A stretch of 64,000 bases of DNA from Chitinimonas_A lacunae (lineage in GTDB: Bacteria > Pseudomonadota > Gammaproteobacteria > Burkholderiales > Chitinimonadaceae). How positions within the stretch are numbered: the first letter of the stretch is position 1; every line of letters begins with the position of its first letter. A program made the translations under genes and the position numbers. Below, in pieces: positions 35,327 through 45,173 of this stretch. The notes beneath the pieces were generated by a model. That model was not told where the DNA came from. It saw only the letters and a list, made by a program, of their open reading frames with translations, and did not search any database. The stretch spans positions 62,001-126,000 of the forward strand of contig NZ_JBHSBU010000002.1 of the NCBI RefSeq assembly GCF_042650885.1, read 5' to 3'.

Positions 35327-37891
35327 ATGTCCCATTCCGCCGCTCAGATGACCGTCGCCCAGGCCCTACAGATCGCCCTGCAATCGCATCAGCAGGGTCG
35401 CTGGCAGGAAGCCGCCAATCTCTACCAGCGCGTATTGGACGCCGACCCCAATAACGTCAATGCCCTGCATCTGCTCGGGCTATTGATCTATCAGGCCGAG
35501 CGCAACTATCCGCTGGCCGAACAGTTTATCCGGCGAGCGCTGGCGCTCCATCCGACCTGGCCCGAGGCATTGAACAATCTGGGCAGCGTGCTGCGCGACA
35601 GCGGCCGGCTGGTCGAGGCGCTGGAATACTTCCAGCAGGCCCGCACGCTCAAGCCCGACTACGCCGAAGCTGCCTTCAATACCGGTCTGTGCCAACAGCA
35701 GCTCGGCCAGCACCGTGAAGCGGTGGAATCGCTGCGCCAGGCGCTGGCGCTGCAACCGAACCGCCTGCAACTGCGCCTGCTGCTGTGCCAGTCCAACCGG
35801 ATGCTTGGCCGTCATGGCGATGTGCGTGCCCATGCCAAGACCATTCCGCCCACCGCCGCCGAATACCCGCAAGCCCAGGTCGAGCTGGGACTCAGCCTGT
35901 TGGTGGAAAACGGCCCGACTGCCGCGCGCGATCATTTCGCCCGGCTGATCGAGCGCTTCCCCAAATTTGGTCCGGCCAGATTGCAGTACGCCTATGTCCG
36001 CACCCTGTGCGGCGAAACCAGCCAGGGAATTGCCGAACTGGAAACCCTGGTCGCCGAGGACCCGAGCCTGATCGACGGCTGGCTCCAGCTTGGCAACAGC
36101 CGTCTGGCCAGCGGCCAGGCCGAAGCGGCCGTCGCTGCCTTTGACCGTGCCCTGGCGCTTGCCCCCAATCTGATCGAGGCAGCACTGCCGCGCACCCAGG
36201 CCCTGCTCAATCTGGGCCGCAAGGAAGAGGCGCTGCTGCAACTGCAACGTTATTTCGGCGCCAAGCCCGACGACACGGGCGCCCTGCGTGCCGCCATCGA
36301 CCTTCTGACCGAGCGGCGCGCCTGGAACGAAGCGGCCGACTACTGCCGCCGTCTGCACGAGCTTGAGCCAAGCGGCGTCAATATCCGGATTTCGCTGGCC
36401 AAGCTGCTCAACGAAGCTCACCGCTACCAGGAAAGCATCGCGGTACTGCGTGCCCTGCTGACAGAGCTGCCCGAACAAGTCGAAGCCCTCAATCTGCTGG
36501 CCGTGGCGCTTGGCGAAACCGACCAGATCGACGAAGCGATCACGCTGTGTCAGCGCGCCATCGAAATCGAACCGAGCGACGGTGCCGCCTATTCCAATCT
36601 GGGCAATCTCTACCGGCGCATCGACCGCCAGAGCGAAGCCGAGGCCTCCTATCGGCGCGGGCTCGAACTCAATCCCGCCTGGCCCGAAGGACTCAACAAC
36701 CTGGCCAACTCGCTGAAGGACCAGGGCCGTTATCGTGAGGCGCTGGCGACCTATCGCCAGGCGCTCGAACTGTCGCCCGACTTTGCCGGCTGCTGGTCCA
36801 ATCTGGGCAATCTCTACAGCAAGCTCGGCCGCCACCATGAGGCGCTCGAAGCCTTCGAATCGGGCGTAGCAGCCAGCCCCCTGCTGGCCGAGACCCATGT
36901 CAACGCCGCCCTGGTGCAACTGTCGCTGGGCCATTTCGAAGCTGGCTGGCGCAATTTCGAGTGGCGTTTCCGTGGCCGCGAGCGGCGCGACTATCCGATG
37001 CCGCCCTGCCCGGCCCGGCCTGAGGTCCGTCTGCCGTCCGAACTGATGCCGATCGACTGGCGCGACCGCCGGGTGGTCCTGCTCAAGGACCAGGGTCTGG
37101 GCGACGAGCTGTTCTTCCTGCGCTTTGCCCAGGTAGCCCGGGCGCGCGGCGCTTATCTTATGTATGTGCCGGACGAGCGGGTACAGCCGCTGATCGAGCA
37201 TCTGCCCCTGATCGAGCGCTTCTGTCGTGACGGGGAAGATGTGGACCGGGTCGACTACGTGTTTGCCATCGCCGACCTGCCGATGCTGCTCGAAGCCGAT
37301 CAGGTCGAGGACATCCCGCCCTCGCTGCCCTTACAGATCAAGCCCGCCGCGGCCGAAGCCGTGGCTGCCCGATTCAGCGAACTGGGCCTTGGCCAGAGGC
37401 CGCTGCTGGGCGTCACCTGGCGCGGCGGCAGCGAAGTCAAGCGCAATGGTGCCCTGAGCAAACAGATCGATGCCGGCCGGATTGCCGCGCTGCTGCGCGA
37501 TCTGCCGGTCGATATCGCCATCTTGCAGCGCAATCCGAGCGCCGCGGAATTGGCCAGCTTCGAGGCCGAGCTGGGCCGGCCGGTATTCGATCTGAGCGCG
37601 CTCAATGCCGATCTGGAACAGATGCTGGCGCTGCTGGCCCGGCTTGATGACTATGTCGGCGTCTCCAATACCAATATGCATCTGGCCCTGGGCATCGGTA
37701 AGACCGCTCGGGTGCTGGTCCCCAATCCAGCCGATTACCGCTGGATGGCCGAGGGCGACAGTTCGCCCTGGTTCCCGGGCTTCTCGGTCTACCGTGAACA
37801 GCCACCCGAGGAAGACCGTCCCGATGCCGATCCGTGGCAGACGGCACTCGAGCGGCTGCGTAGCGACCTGACCGCGGCCTTTTTGCGCTGA
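35327..37891 (+). CDS. TPR protein with C-terminal GT9-like glycosyltransferase domain
   Basis: 854 residues. Residues about 5-540 are some 14 TPR repeats, beginning TVAQALQIALQSHQQGRWQEAANLYQRVL. The last 270 residues resemble heptosyltransferase-type GT9 enzymes: RRVVLLKDQGLGDELFFLRFAQVAR, GVTWRGGSEVKRNG, and DDYVGVSNTNMHLALGIGKTARVLVPNPADYRWM. The TPR part would bind the acceptor, most likely a protein; many relatives sit in flagellin or surface-protein glycosylation islands. No signal peptide, so it works in the cytoplasm. It lies 31 bp before the GT4-methyltransferase gene. Confidence 0.85.
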   Translation: MSHSAAQMTVAQALQIALQSHQQGRWQEAANLYQRVLDADPNNVNALHLLGLLIYQAERNYPLAEQFIRRALALHPTWPEALNNLGSVLRDSGRLVEALEYFQQARTLKPDYAEAAFNTGLCQQQLGQHREAVESLRQALALQPNRLQLRLLLCQSNRMLGRHGDVRAHAKTIPPTAAEYPQAQVELGLSLLVENGPTAARDHFARLIERFPKFGPARLQYAYVRTLCGETSQGIAELETLVAEDPSLIDGWLQLGNSRLASGQAEAAVAAFDRALALAPNLIEAALPRTQALLNLGRKEEALLQLQRYFGAKPDDTGALRAAIDLLTERRAWNEAADYCRRLHELEPSGVNIRISLAKLLNEAHRYQESIAVLRALLTELPEQVEALNLLAVALGETDQIDEAITLCQRAIEIEPSDGAAYSNLGNLYRRIDRQSEAEASYRRGLELNPAWPEGLNNLANSLKDQGRYREALATYRQALELSPDFAGCWSNLGNLYSKLGRHHEALEAFESGVAASPLLAETHVNAALVQLSLGHFEAGWRNFEWRFRGRERRDYPMPPCPARPEVRLPSELMPIDWRDRRVVLLKDQGLGDELFFLRFAQVARARGAYLMYVPDERVQPLIEHLPLIERFCRDGEDVDRVDYVFAIADLPMLLEADQVEDIPPSLPLQIKPAAAEAVAARFSELGLGQRPLLGVTWRGGSEVKRNGALSKQIDAGRIAALLRDLPVDIAILQRNPSAAELASFEAELGRPVFDLSALNADLEQMLALLARLDDYVGVSNTNMHLALGIGKTARVLVPNPADYRWMAEGDSSPWFPGFSVYREQPPEEDRPDADPWQTALERLRSDLTAAFLR

Positions 37892-37922
37892 ACCACCTTT
37901 CCACCTTCAAAGCGTTGCGCGC

Positions 37923-39437
37923 ATGAATATCGCCTTTTTCAGCTTTGCCGATATCGAGGCCGTCGACGGCCGACTGACTTCCGACGTCGCCTCGGCCCGC
38001 TATCGGGTTATCCAGCCCGCCCTGCAACTGATGCGCCAGGGCCATTCGGTCAAGCTCAGGAAACAGCCGGTCCAGCCTGAACAGGACGGCATCGATGTGG
38101 CGGTGATCTCGAAGAGCTTCGATGGCCGCAACGAGTCGGGGGTGGCCGCGCTCAAGGCCCGTGGCGTGCGAGTGGTGTTCGATGTCAGCGACAACCATTT
38201 CGTCCATCCTCAACTGGGCCCGCACTACCAGGCGCTGGCGGAAATGGCCGATGCCATCGTGGTGCCGACCACGGCCATGGCACAGGCGGTACGCCAGCAT
38301 TGCCGGCGCGAAGCGGTGGTGATCAGCGACCCGGTCGAAGGCGACCGGGCCGAGCCGTGCTTTCGCCCGAGCTTTCCACAACTGGAGCTGCTGTGGTTCG
38401 GTCACCCGACCAATCTCGACTCGCTCGACGCCAGCCTCAACGACCTACGGCAACTGGCACAGCGGCTGCCGCTGCGGCTGACCATCGTCACCAGCCCCAC
38501 CGGCGAGCTGTCGAAGGCGATCGGCCAGCTCAACAGCCAGCCCGGCAATTTCCGCTGCCGTCTGCTGCCCTGGAGTACCGAATCGATGGCCGAGCATCTG
38601 GCCGCCGCCGATCTGGTCGTGCTGCCCACGCTCGACGACCCGGCCAAGGCGGTCAAGAGCCCGAACCGGCTGATCGAGGCGCTCTGGGCCGGCCGGGCCG
38701 TCGTCACCCAGCCGCAGCCCGCCCATCAGGAATTCGCCGAATTCGTCTTTATCGCCCCCACGCTGTCAGCCGGTATCGAACAAGCGCTGGCGGCGCGCGA
38801 GCAGGTCGAGTCGCGCATTCTGGCCGGGCAGCGTCATATCGCCCGCCATTATTCGCCCTATCGGATCGGCCGCGACTGGCTCTCGCTGCTGGCGCCGGCC
38901 CAAACGAGGCCGCTGCGGCTCAATCTGGGCTGCGGCGACAAGATTCTGCCAGGCTATGTCAATGTCGATGTGGTGGCCAGTCGCGCCGGACAGCGGCCCG
39001 ACCTGCTGTGCGATCTGCACAGCCTGCATCCGTTTGACGACGACAGTGTGGACGAGATCCTGTCGGTCCATGTGGTCGAGCATTTCTGGCGCTGGGAAGT
39101 GCTCGATATCCTCAAGGAATGGGTACGGGTGCTCAAACCGGGCGCACCGTTGATTCTCGAATGCCCCAATCTGATCGCCGCCTGCCAGCGTCTGCTCGAG
39201 GATCCGGTCGAGCGCTCTGCCACCGACCGGCGCGGGCAGGAGACCATGTGGGTGTTCTACGGCGACCCCAACTGGCAAGACCCGTATATGGTGCACCGCT
39301 GGGCCTATACCCCGGCCAGTCTCGCCGCCTTGATGCAGGAAGCGGGGCTGAGCAATATCAGCCAGCAGCCCGCCCAGTTCAAATTGCGCGAGCCACGCGA
39401 CATGCGCGTGGTTGGCTATAAACCGGCAAACCAATAA
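37923..39437 (+). CDS. GT4-like glycosyltransferase fused to a SAM-dependent methyltransferase
   Basis: 504 residues. Residues 1-320 form a reduced GT-B transferase: NIAFFSFADIEAVDGRLTSDVASARYRVIQPALQLM, ADAIVVPTTAMAQAVRQHC, ADLVVLPTLDDPAKAVKSPNRLIEALWAGRAVV. Residues 330-504 are a class I methyltransferase: RLNLGCGDKILPGYVNVDVV (SAM loop), DSVDEILSVHVVEHFWRWEVLDIL. It may add a sugar and methylate it, or cap a chain by methylation. It lies inside the TPR-glycosyltransferase cluster; a 79-bp AT-rich gap follows. Confidence 0.83.
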   Translation: MNIAFFSFADIEAVDGRLTSDVASARYRVIQPALQLMRQGHSVKLRKQPVQPEQDGIDVAVISKSFDGRNESGVAALKARGVRVVFDVSDNHFVHPQLGPHYQALAEMADAIVVPTTAMAQAVRQHCRREAVVISDPVEGDRAEPCFRPSFPQLELLWFGHPTNLDSLDASLNDLRQLAQRLPLRLTIVTSPTGELSKAIGQLNSQPGNFRCRLLPWSTESMAEHLAAADLVVLPTLDDPAKAVKSPNRLIEALWAGRAVVTQPQPAHQEFAEFVFIAPTLSAGIEQALAAREQVESRILAGQRHIARHYSPYRIGRDWLSLLAPAQTRPLRLNLGCGDKILPGYVNVDVVASRAGQRPDLLCDLHSLHPFDDDSVDEILSVHVVEHFWRWEVLDILKEWVRVLKPGAPLILECPNLIAACQRLLEDPVERSATDRRGQETMWVFYGDPNWQDPYMVHRWAYTPASLAALMQEAGLSNISQQPAQFKLREPRDMRVVGYKPANQ

Positions 39438-39516
39438 TTTTCATAAACCGAAATAAACCGCCCATTACCTTGCAGTTTATTTACTGTTTATTTTAAAAAT
39501 CGACCAGACCCCGCCC

Positions 39517-42500
39517 ATGAGCCACCCGAGTACGCCCGCCACGGTTTCGCTGCAACAGGCTTTTGCCATCGCCCTGAAGCACCATCAGGCCGGCCAGCTC
39601 AATGAGGCCGAACATCTCTACCGCCAGATTCTGCAAGCCGCACCGCAGCACGCCGATGCCCGCCATCTGCTGGGCGTGATCGCCTACCAGGCCGGCCAGC
39701 CGCGTGCGGCGGTCGAGCTGATCCGCCAGGCGCTGGCGATTGCACCCGATACCCCTGATTACTACGTCAATCTGGGCGAAGCGCTGCGCAGCAGCGGCGA
39801 TGCCGAAGCGGCACTCGATGCCTACCGCTCGGCGCTCCATCATCAGCCCGAGCATGTCGGGGCCTGGTGCAATCTGGGCATTGCCCTGCTCGCGCTGGGC
39901 CGTCACCGCGAGTCGATCGAAGCAAGCGCCCAGGCGCTCGAATTGCGGCCGGACCATCTGAACGCCCGCGCCAATCTGGCGGCGGCCTTGCAGCAAAGCG
40001 GCCATTACCGCGACGCGGTGCGCCACTACCGTGCCGCCTTGCAGCAGGCGCCCGACCACTTGATGTTGCGGCTCAATCTGGCCCATTCGCTGCTCGCGGC
40101 CGAAGACTATGCAGCAGCGCTCGCGGCCTACGGCGAACTCGTCGGTCAGGTCGAGCCGCCCTCGGTGCTGGATGAAGGCCGGGCCCAGGCGCTGGCAGGG
40201 CTTGGCCGCCATGGCGAGCAGCTATCGTGGCAGGCCAGTCTTACGCCCGCGCAGCGGACTTCCCCCATCATGCGGCTATGCTGGGCCAAGGCGCGCTTTG
40301 GTCTGGGCGAGCGTGAAGAAGCGCTGCGCCAGTTGCGCGAACTGCTGCGCGAGGCACCAGGGCTGGCGCAGCTCCACCAGACCGCCGGTCAATGGTGCGC
40401 AAGTCTCGCCGCCGAGCTCGAACCGCCGCCGGCCGACCATGGCCGCGCCAGTGGCCGGGCGCCGTCGATCTCGGTCGTGATCTGTAGCATCACCCCAAGC
40501 AAGCTTGCCGCCGTCAGCCAGCAATTTGCCGAGCATTTTTCCCATCTCGATTACGAACTGATCGCCATCGACGATGCCACTTCGCTGGCCGAAGGCTACC
40601 AGCGAGGCTGGCGGCGCAGTCACGGCGACATCGTGATCTTCAGCCATGACGATATCGAGCTGATCGGCCCGGGCTTTGCCGACCGTCTGCTGGCCCATCT
40701 GGAGCGGCACGATCTGGTCGGGGTCGCCGGCAGCAGCCGCCTGATCGATGCCAGCTGGCGGGCCAGCGGCTTTCCCTATCTCCATGGTCTGGTCGGTCAT
40801 CGTCTGCCGGACGAGGACGGCATCGTGACCTGCCTCTATGGCGTCAGCGACGTCGCCACCGCCGCCGAAGCGCTCGACGGGGTGTTTCTGGCGGCCCGGC
40901 GCCATGTGTTCGACCGGGTCGATTTCGACCCAGTCACCTTCGACGGTTTTCATGGCTACGACGTCGACTTCAGCTTTGCTGCGCGCCTCGCTGGTTGCCG
41001 GGTGGCGGTGGCGGCCGATCTGCCGCTGATCCACCATTCGGCCGGCCGTTACACCGAAGACTGGCAGCGTTATGCCGAGCGTTTCCGCGCCAAATATGCC
41101 GCCGAACTCAGCGCCCGCCGCGAAGGGGTGACGCCCAACGACTTTCTGGTCAAACCGCGGCTCGACAGCGCCGAATCGCTGGCACGGCTGTCGGGCTGGC
41201 TGCGCCATCTGTATCACCGTGGTCTGACTGAACCAAGCCGTGACGGCTATGGCTTATGGCTGGCCTGTCACCAGGACCATTCCGCCACCACGCTGGCCGC
41301 CCAGACCGTAACGGCGGCGGGCTGGAGCCGCCGGCCACGCTTTCTGCTGGCCTTGCTGGTCCGCGACGAGTCGGCCACGGCACTTGCGCGCAGCATCGAT
41401 AGCCTGCAACGCCAGTCCTACCGCGACTGGACCTTGCTGCTGGCGCACGATCCGGCCCTCGAGACTGGCCCGGCCCCCGGTGACAGCCGGCTGCGCTGGC
41501 TGCCATGGGACCAGCTAGACGCCGCCCTGGCCCAGACCGACGCCGACTGGTTCAGCCAGCTCGACAACGGCGATGCGCTGGCGCCCGATGCACTGTTTCA
41601 ATTGGCCCAGGCGCTACAGACCCGGCCCGAGACGGCCTTTATCTATACCGACCAGGACCGGCTCGACCGCGACGGCCAGCGCAGCGAGCCGTATTGCAAG
41701 CCCGAGTGGGATCTCGACCTGTTCGTCGGCAACCGGCTGCCGCCCCGGCTGGCGGCGCTGCCGCTTGCGGCGGCCCGCACGCTCGGTGGCGCGGCCGACT
41801 GGTTCGACCTGTGCCTGCGCCATGTCGAGACCCTGCCCACTGGCCGTATCCACCATCTGCCGCAACTGCTCTACCATGCAAGCGCGCATGAAACGGTAGC
41901 ACCGCTTGCGGCGGTCACGGACCATCTGGTGCGCGAAGGCGCCGGGGCTGTCGCCGAAGCGATCGCCGAGGCACCCGGTGCCGTGCGGGTACGCTATCCG
42001 CTGCCGCAGCGGCCGCCCTTGGTCAGCATTCTGATTCCGACGCGCAACCGGCTCGAACTGCTGCGCAGCTGCATCGACAGTCTGCGTATCACGCGCTATC
42101 CGTATTACGAAGTGCTGGTGATCGATAACGGCAGCGATGATCCGGCCTGCCTCGACTATCTGGCACAACTGGCGCGGCGACCCAATTTCCGGGTGCTGCG
42201 TGACGAGTCGCCGTTCAATTTCTCGGCCCTCAACAACCAGGCAGCCCGGGCGGCGCGCGGTGAAGTGCTGTGTCTGCTCAATAACGATATCGAGGCGATC
42301 TCGCCCGACTGGCTGGCCGAAATGGTGAGTCAGGCGCTGCGGCCCGGGGTGGGTGCTGTCGGTGCCCGCCTATGGTTCGATAACGACACCCTCGAACATG
42401 CCGGGGTGATCCTGGTGGGCGGCGTCGCGGGCCATGCCCATCGTCATCTGCCGCGCGGCCATGCCGGTCATGGCGGCCGGGCATTGGCGTTGCAGCGCTT

Positions 42501-42852
42501 CTCAGCCGTGACGGCGGCCTGTCTGGTGGTGCGGCGTGATCGCTATGAAGAGGTGGGCGGCCTTGACGAAGGCCTCGCCGTTGCCTTCAACGATGTCGAT
42601 TTCTGTCTCAAGCTCGACCGCGCCGGCTATCGCAATCTGTGGACCCCCCACGCCGAGCTGTACCACCACGAGTCGCTCAGCCGTGGCTATGAGGACAACC
42701 CAGAAAAGCGCGCCCGCTTTGACGCCGAAATCGCCCAGATGCAGGCTCGCTGGGGCGAAACGCTGCTCAGCGACCCGGCCTACAACCCCAATCTGACCTT
42801 TGTGCGCGAAGATTTCGGCCTGGCCTGGCCGCCGCGCCACCCGGCTGCATGA
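39517..42852 (+). CDS. TPR protein with three GT2-type domains
   Basis: 1111 residues. TPR repeats fill residues about 8-300 (SLQQAFAIALKHHQAGQLNEAEHLYRQIL). Domain two, about 313-535, is a GT2 of the Glyco_tranf_2_5 kind (ISVVICSITPSKL, IVIFSHDDIELIGPGF). Domain three, about 605-800, is GT2-like, but its metal motif reads QLDNGDALAP where a working paralogue has LDHDDLLAP, so it may be inactive. Domain four, about 828-1100, is a full GT2 (VSILIPTRNRLELLRSCIDSL, CLLNNDIEAISPDW, NDVDFCLKLDRAGYRNLWTPHAELYHHES), close to the C-terminus of the protein ending at 60873. Stop and next start overlap (ATGA). Confidence 0.86.
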   Translation: MSHPSTPATVSLQQAFAIALKHHQAGQLNEAEHLYRQILQAAPQHADARHLLGVIAYQAGQPRAAVELIRQALAIAPDTPDYYVNLGEALRSSGDAEAALDAYRSALHHQPEHVGAWCNLGIALLALGRHRESIEASAQALELRPDHLNARANLAAALQQSGHYRDAVRHYRAALQQAPDHLMLRLNLAHSLLAAEDYAAALAAYGELVGQVEPPSVLDEGRAQALAGLGRHGEQLSWQASLTPAQRTSPIMRLCWAKARFGLGEREEALRQLRELLREAPGLAQLHQTAGQWCASLAAELEPPPADHGRASGRAPSISVVICSITPSKLAAVSQQFAEHFSHLDYELIAIDDATSLAEGYQRGWRRSHGDIVIFSHDDIELIGPGFADRLLAHLERHDLVGVAGSSRLIDASWRASGFPYLHGLVGHRLPDEDGIVTCLYGVSDVATAAEALDGVFLAARRHVFDRVDFDPVTFDGFHGYDVDFSFAARLAGCRVAVAADLPLIHHSAGRYTEDWQRYAERFRAKYAAELSARREGVTPNDFLVKPRLDSAESLARLSGWLRHLYHRGLTEPSRDGYGLWLACHQDHSATTLAAQTVTAAGWSRRPRFLLALLVRDESATALARSIDSLQRQSYRDWTLLLAHDPALETGPAPGDSRLRWLPWDQLDAALAQTDADWFSQLDNGDALAPDALFQLAQALQTRPETAFIYTDQDRLDRDGQRSEPYCKPEWDLDLFVGNRLPPRLAALPLAAARTLGGAADWFDLCLRHVETLPTGRIHHLPQLLYHASAHETVAPLAAVTDHLVREGAGAVAEAIAEAPGAVRVRYPLPQRPPLVSILIPTRNRLELLRSCIDSLRITRYPYYEVLVIDNGSDDPACLDYLAQLARRPNFRVLRDESPFNFSALNNQAARAARGEVLCLLNNDIEAISPDWLAEMVSQALRPGVGAVGARLWFDNDTLEHAGVILVGGVAGHAHRHLPRGHAGHGGRALALQRFSAVTAACLVVRRDRYEEVGGLDEGLAVAFNDVDFCLKLDRAGYRNLWTPHAELYHHESLSRGYEDNPEKRARFDAEIAQMQARWGETLLSDPAYNPNLTFVREDFGLAWPPRHPAA

Positions 42853-45119
42853 CCCCGCAACAGGCCCTGCGCCTGGGGCTGGGGCACCACCAGAGCGGGC
42901 GGCTCGCTGAAGCCGAAGCGGTCTACCGCCAGTTGCTCGAACAGGTGCCGGGCTACGCCGACGCCTGGCATCTGCTTGGGGTGACACGCCTACAGCAAGG
43001 CGACGCGGCAGGCGCCGTGACGCTGATCGAGCGGGCACTGCATCACCAGCCCGACACCGCTGACTACTACGCCAATCTGGCCGAAGCCCATCGCCAGGCA
43101 GGCAGTGCCCAGGCTGCCGTCGGCGCAGCCGAACACGCCCTGCGGCTGACTCCGCGTCATGCGGCCGCGCGAAATGCGCTGGGGCTGGCGCGGCTCGATG
43201 AAGGCGATGCCCAGGCAGCGGCGCAAGCGCTCCGGACCTTGCTTGCCGACGAGCCCCGCCATCTGCATGGCCGGGTCAATCTGCTCACGGTCCTGCGCCG
43301 GCTCGGCCACGACGAAGAAGCCATCACCGTCTGCCAGGAAGGATTGCAGCTTTATCCAGCCAACCCGACCCTGGCTCAGCAACTGGGTGATCTGCTGCTC
43401 GACCAGCATCGCCCGGCCGCAGCGCTTGCCGCTTACCAGGAAGGCGCCAAAGCCGGCTGGAATGCCGCACTGCTCAAAGGCGCCGCGCTGGCCCAGGCCC
43501 AGCTTGGCCGACCCGACCAGGCCGAGCCGTATTACCGCACACTGTTCCAGCACTGGCCCGACGACGCCGATGGCTGGAATAACTGGGCGGCTCTGCTGAT
43601 CGAGCGCGGAGAGGACCAGGCGGCTGACGAGGCATTGGCACGGGTACTGAGACTTTCCCCGAACCATCCCGGCGCCCTCGCCAATGCTGCCATGCGTGCA
43701 ATTGCCGAGCAGCGCCACATCGAGGCCGAAGCGTTGCTGACGCGGCTGCTCACTTGCGCCCCGGCTCACGCCGAAGCCTGGAATCATCTGGGTCGGCTGC
43801 GCATCGGCCAGGGCCGGGTCGAGGAGGCGCTCGACGCCTGGAGCCGTGCGATGGCCGTCGATCCACGGCACGACCAGGCCCATAGCAATCTCCTGTTCGG
43901 CCGCCATTATCTGGCCGGCCCCGATGCCGCCGAACTCGGCCATGCCCATCGGCAATGGGCACAGCGCCACGGCGAATCGGCCCAGCGCCCCGTTCCCGCG
44001 CCGCGCAGCGATGGCCGCTTACGGATCGGCTATCTGTCGCCCGATCTACGGCGCCATCCGGTCGGTTTTCTGCTCGCCGGTGTGCTGCCTGGCCACGACC
44101 GCAGCCGTTTTCGGCTGCACGCCTATGCCGATCTGGCCCGGCCCGACCCGCTCAGTCTTGCGCTGCACGGCCAGTTCGAAGGCTGGACCACGATCACCGG
44201 CTGGTCGGACGCCCAGGTTGCCGAGCAATTGCGTGCCGATGGAGTCGATATCCTGATCGATCTGGCGGGCCACACCGCCGGTCAGCGCCTGGGGGTTCTT
44301 GCGCTGCGGCCCGCTCCGATGCAGGTCAGCTGGCTGGGTTATGTGAACACGACTGGACTTCGCAGCGTCGACTATCTGCTGACCGACCGCCGCTCCTCGC
44401 CGCCCGATCTGGCGCAGGGCCTGAGCGAGACGCCGCTCTACCTGCCCGATTGCCGCTTTTGCTACAGCCCGCCTGACTATGCTCCGCTGCCCGCCCGCTC
44501 CGAGCGCGCCGACGGTGTGGTGTTCGGCTGCTTCAACAACTACGCCAAGCTCGATACGCCGGTGTTCACGCTATGGGCCGAACTGCTACGCCGTCAGCCC
44601 GGCGCGCGCTTGCTGCTCAAAAGCCGCGAATACGACGATCCGACCGTAGCCGAACACTGCCATCGACGCTGGCTGGCAGCAGGCGGCGATCCGCACCGTC
44701 TGGCGCTGCGCGGCTACAGCCTCCATGCCGATGCGCTGGCCCAGTACGCCGACATCGATATTGCGCTCGACCCTTTTCCTTTTACGGGCGGCATCACCAC
44801 CCTGGAAGCGTTATGGATGGGCGTGCCGGTGGTGAGCCTGGCCGGCGATCGCATCGCGTCGCGACAAGGCGCAGCGCTGCTCGGCACGGCTGGATTGACT
44901 GAGTGGGTGGCTGACGATACGGACACTTATCTGGCCATTGCCGAGTCGCTGGCCGCCGACACAGCCGGACGCCGACACTGGCGCCAGACACTGCGGCCAC
45001 GGCTTGCCGCCTCGCCGCTCTGTCAGGCGGCCCGCTTCAGCGCCGCACTCGAAGCCACCCTGCTCGATGGCTGGCGCCGGCTGGGTTTCACTGCGCCCGG
45101 CGCTTTTGCCGACGTATAA
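42849..45119 (+). CDS. OGT-like protein O-glycosyltransferase (TPR plus GT41)
   Basis: 756 residues. About 10 TPR repeats (1-375) precede a GT41 catalytic region: LRIGYLSPDLRRHPVGFLLAGVLPGHD (His403), DILIDLAGHTAGQRLGVLALRPAPMQVSWLGYVNTTGL, CFNNYAKLDTPVFTLWAELLRR, and DPFPFTGGITTLEALWMGVPVVSL. This is the SPINDLY/OGT family, which puts GlcNAc or a related sugar on Ser/Thr of cytoplasmic proteins; bacterial members often modify flagellins or adhesins. The locus offers the Thr/Ser-rich surface protein at 30413 as a candidate target, though that one is exported through Sec. It ends the plus-strand cluster and is coupled to the upstream gene. Confidence 0.9.
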   Translation: MTPQQALRLGLGHHQSGRLAEAEAVYRQLLEQVPGYADAWHLLGVTRLQQGDAAGAVTLIERALHHQPDTADYYANLAEAHRQAGSAQAAVGAAEHALRLTPRHAAARNALGLARLDEGDAQAAAQALRTLLADEPRHLHGRVNLLTVLRRLGHDEEAITVCQEGLQLYPANPTLAQQLGDLLLDQHRPAAALAAYQEGAKAGWNAALLKGAALAQAQLGRPDQAEPYYRTLFQHWPDDADGWNNWAALLIERGEDQAADEALARVLRLSPNHPGALANAAMRAIAEQRHIEAEALLTRLLTCAPAHAEAWNHLGRLRIGQGRVEEALDAWSRAMAVDPRHDQAHSNLLFGRHYLAGPDAAELGHAHRQWAQRHGESAQRPVPAPRSDGRLRIGYLSPDLRRHPVGFLLAGVLPGHDRSRFRLHAYADLARPDPLSLALHGQFEGWTTITGWSDAQVAEQLRADGVDILIDLAGHTAGQRLGVLALRPAPMQVSWLGYVNTTGLRSVDYLLTDRRSSPPDLAQGLSETPLYLPDCRFCYSPPDYAPLPARSERADGVVFGCFNNYAKLDTPVFTLWAELLRRQPGARLLLKSREYDDPTVAEHCHRRWLAAGGDPHRLALRGYSLHADALAQYADIDIALDPFPFTGGITTLEALWMGVPVVSLAGDRIASRQGAALLGTAGLTEWVADDTDTYLAIAESLAADTAGRRHWRQTLRPRLAASPLCQAARFSAALEATLLDGWRRLGFTAPGAFADV

Positions 45120-45120
45120 T
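45115..45120 (+). promoter_or_regulatory. Perfect -10 box (TATAAT) before the epimerase gene
   Basis: A perfect TATAAT overlaps the last codon and stop of the OGT-like gene, 54 bases before the ATG at 45174. No good -35 lies 16-18 bases upstream, so an extended or activated promoter is possible. It would start the second plus-strand unit. Confidence 0.4.
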
Positions 45121-45173
45121 CGCGCCCCGGCGCCCGGCGCGCCTTGGTTTCCGTCTTTGATCCGGTAGTCGCC

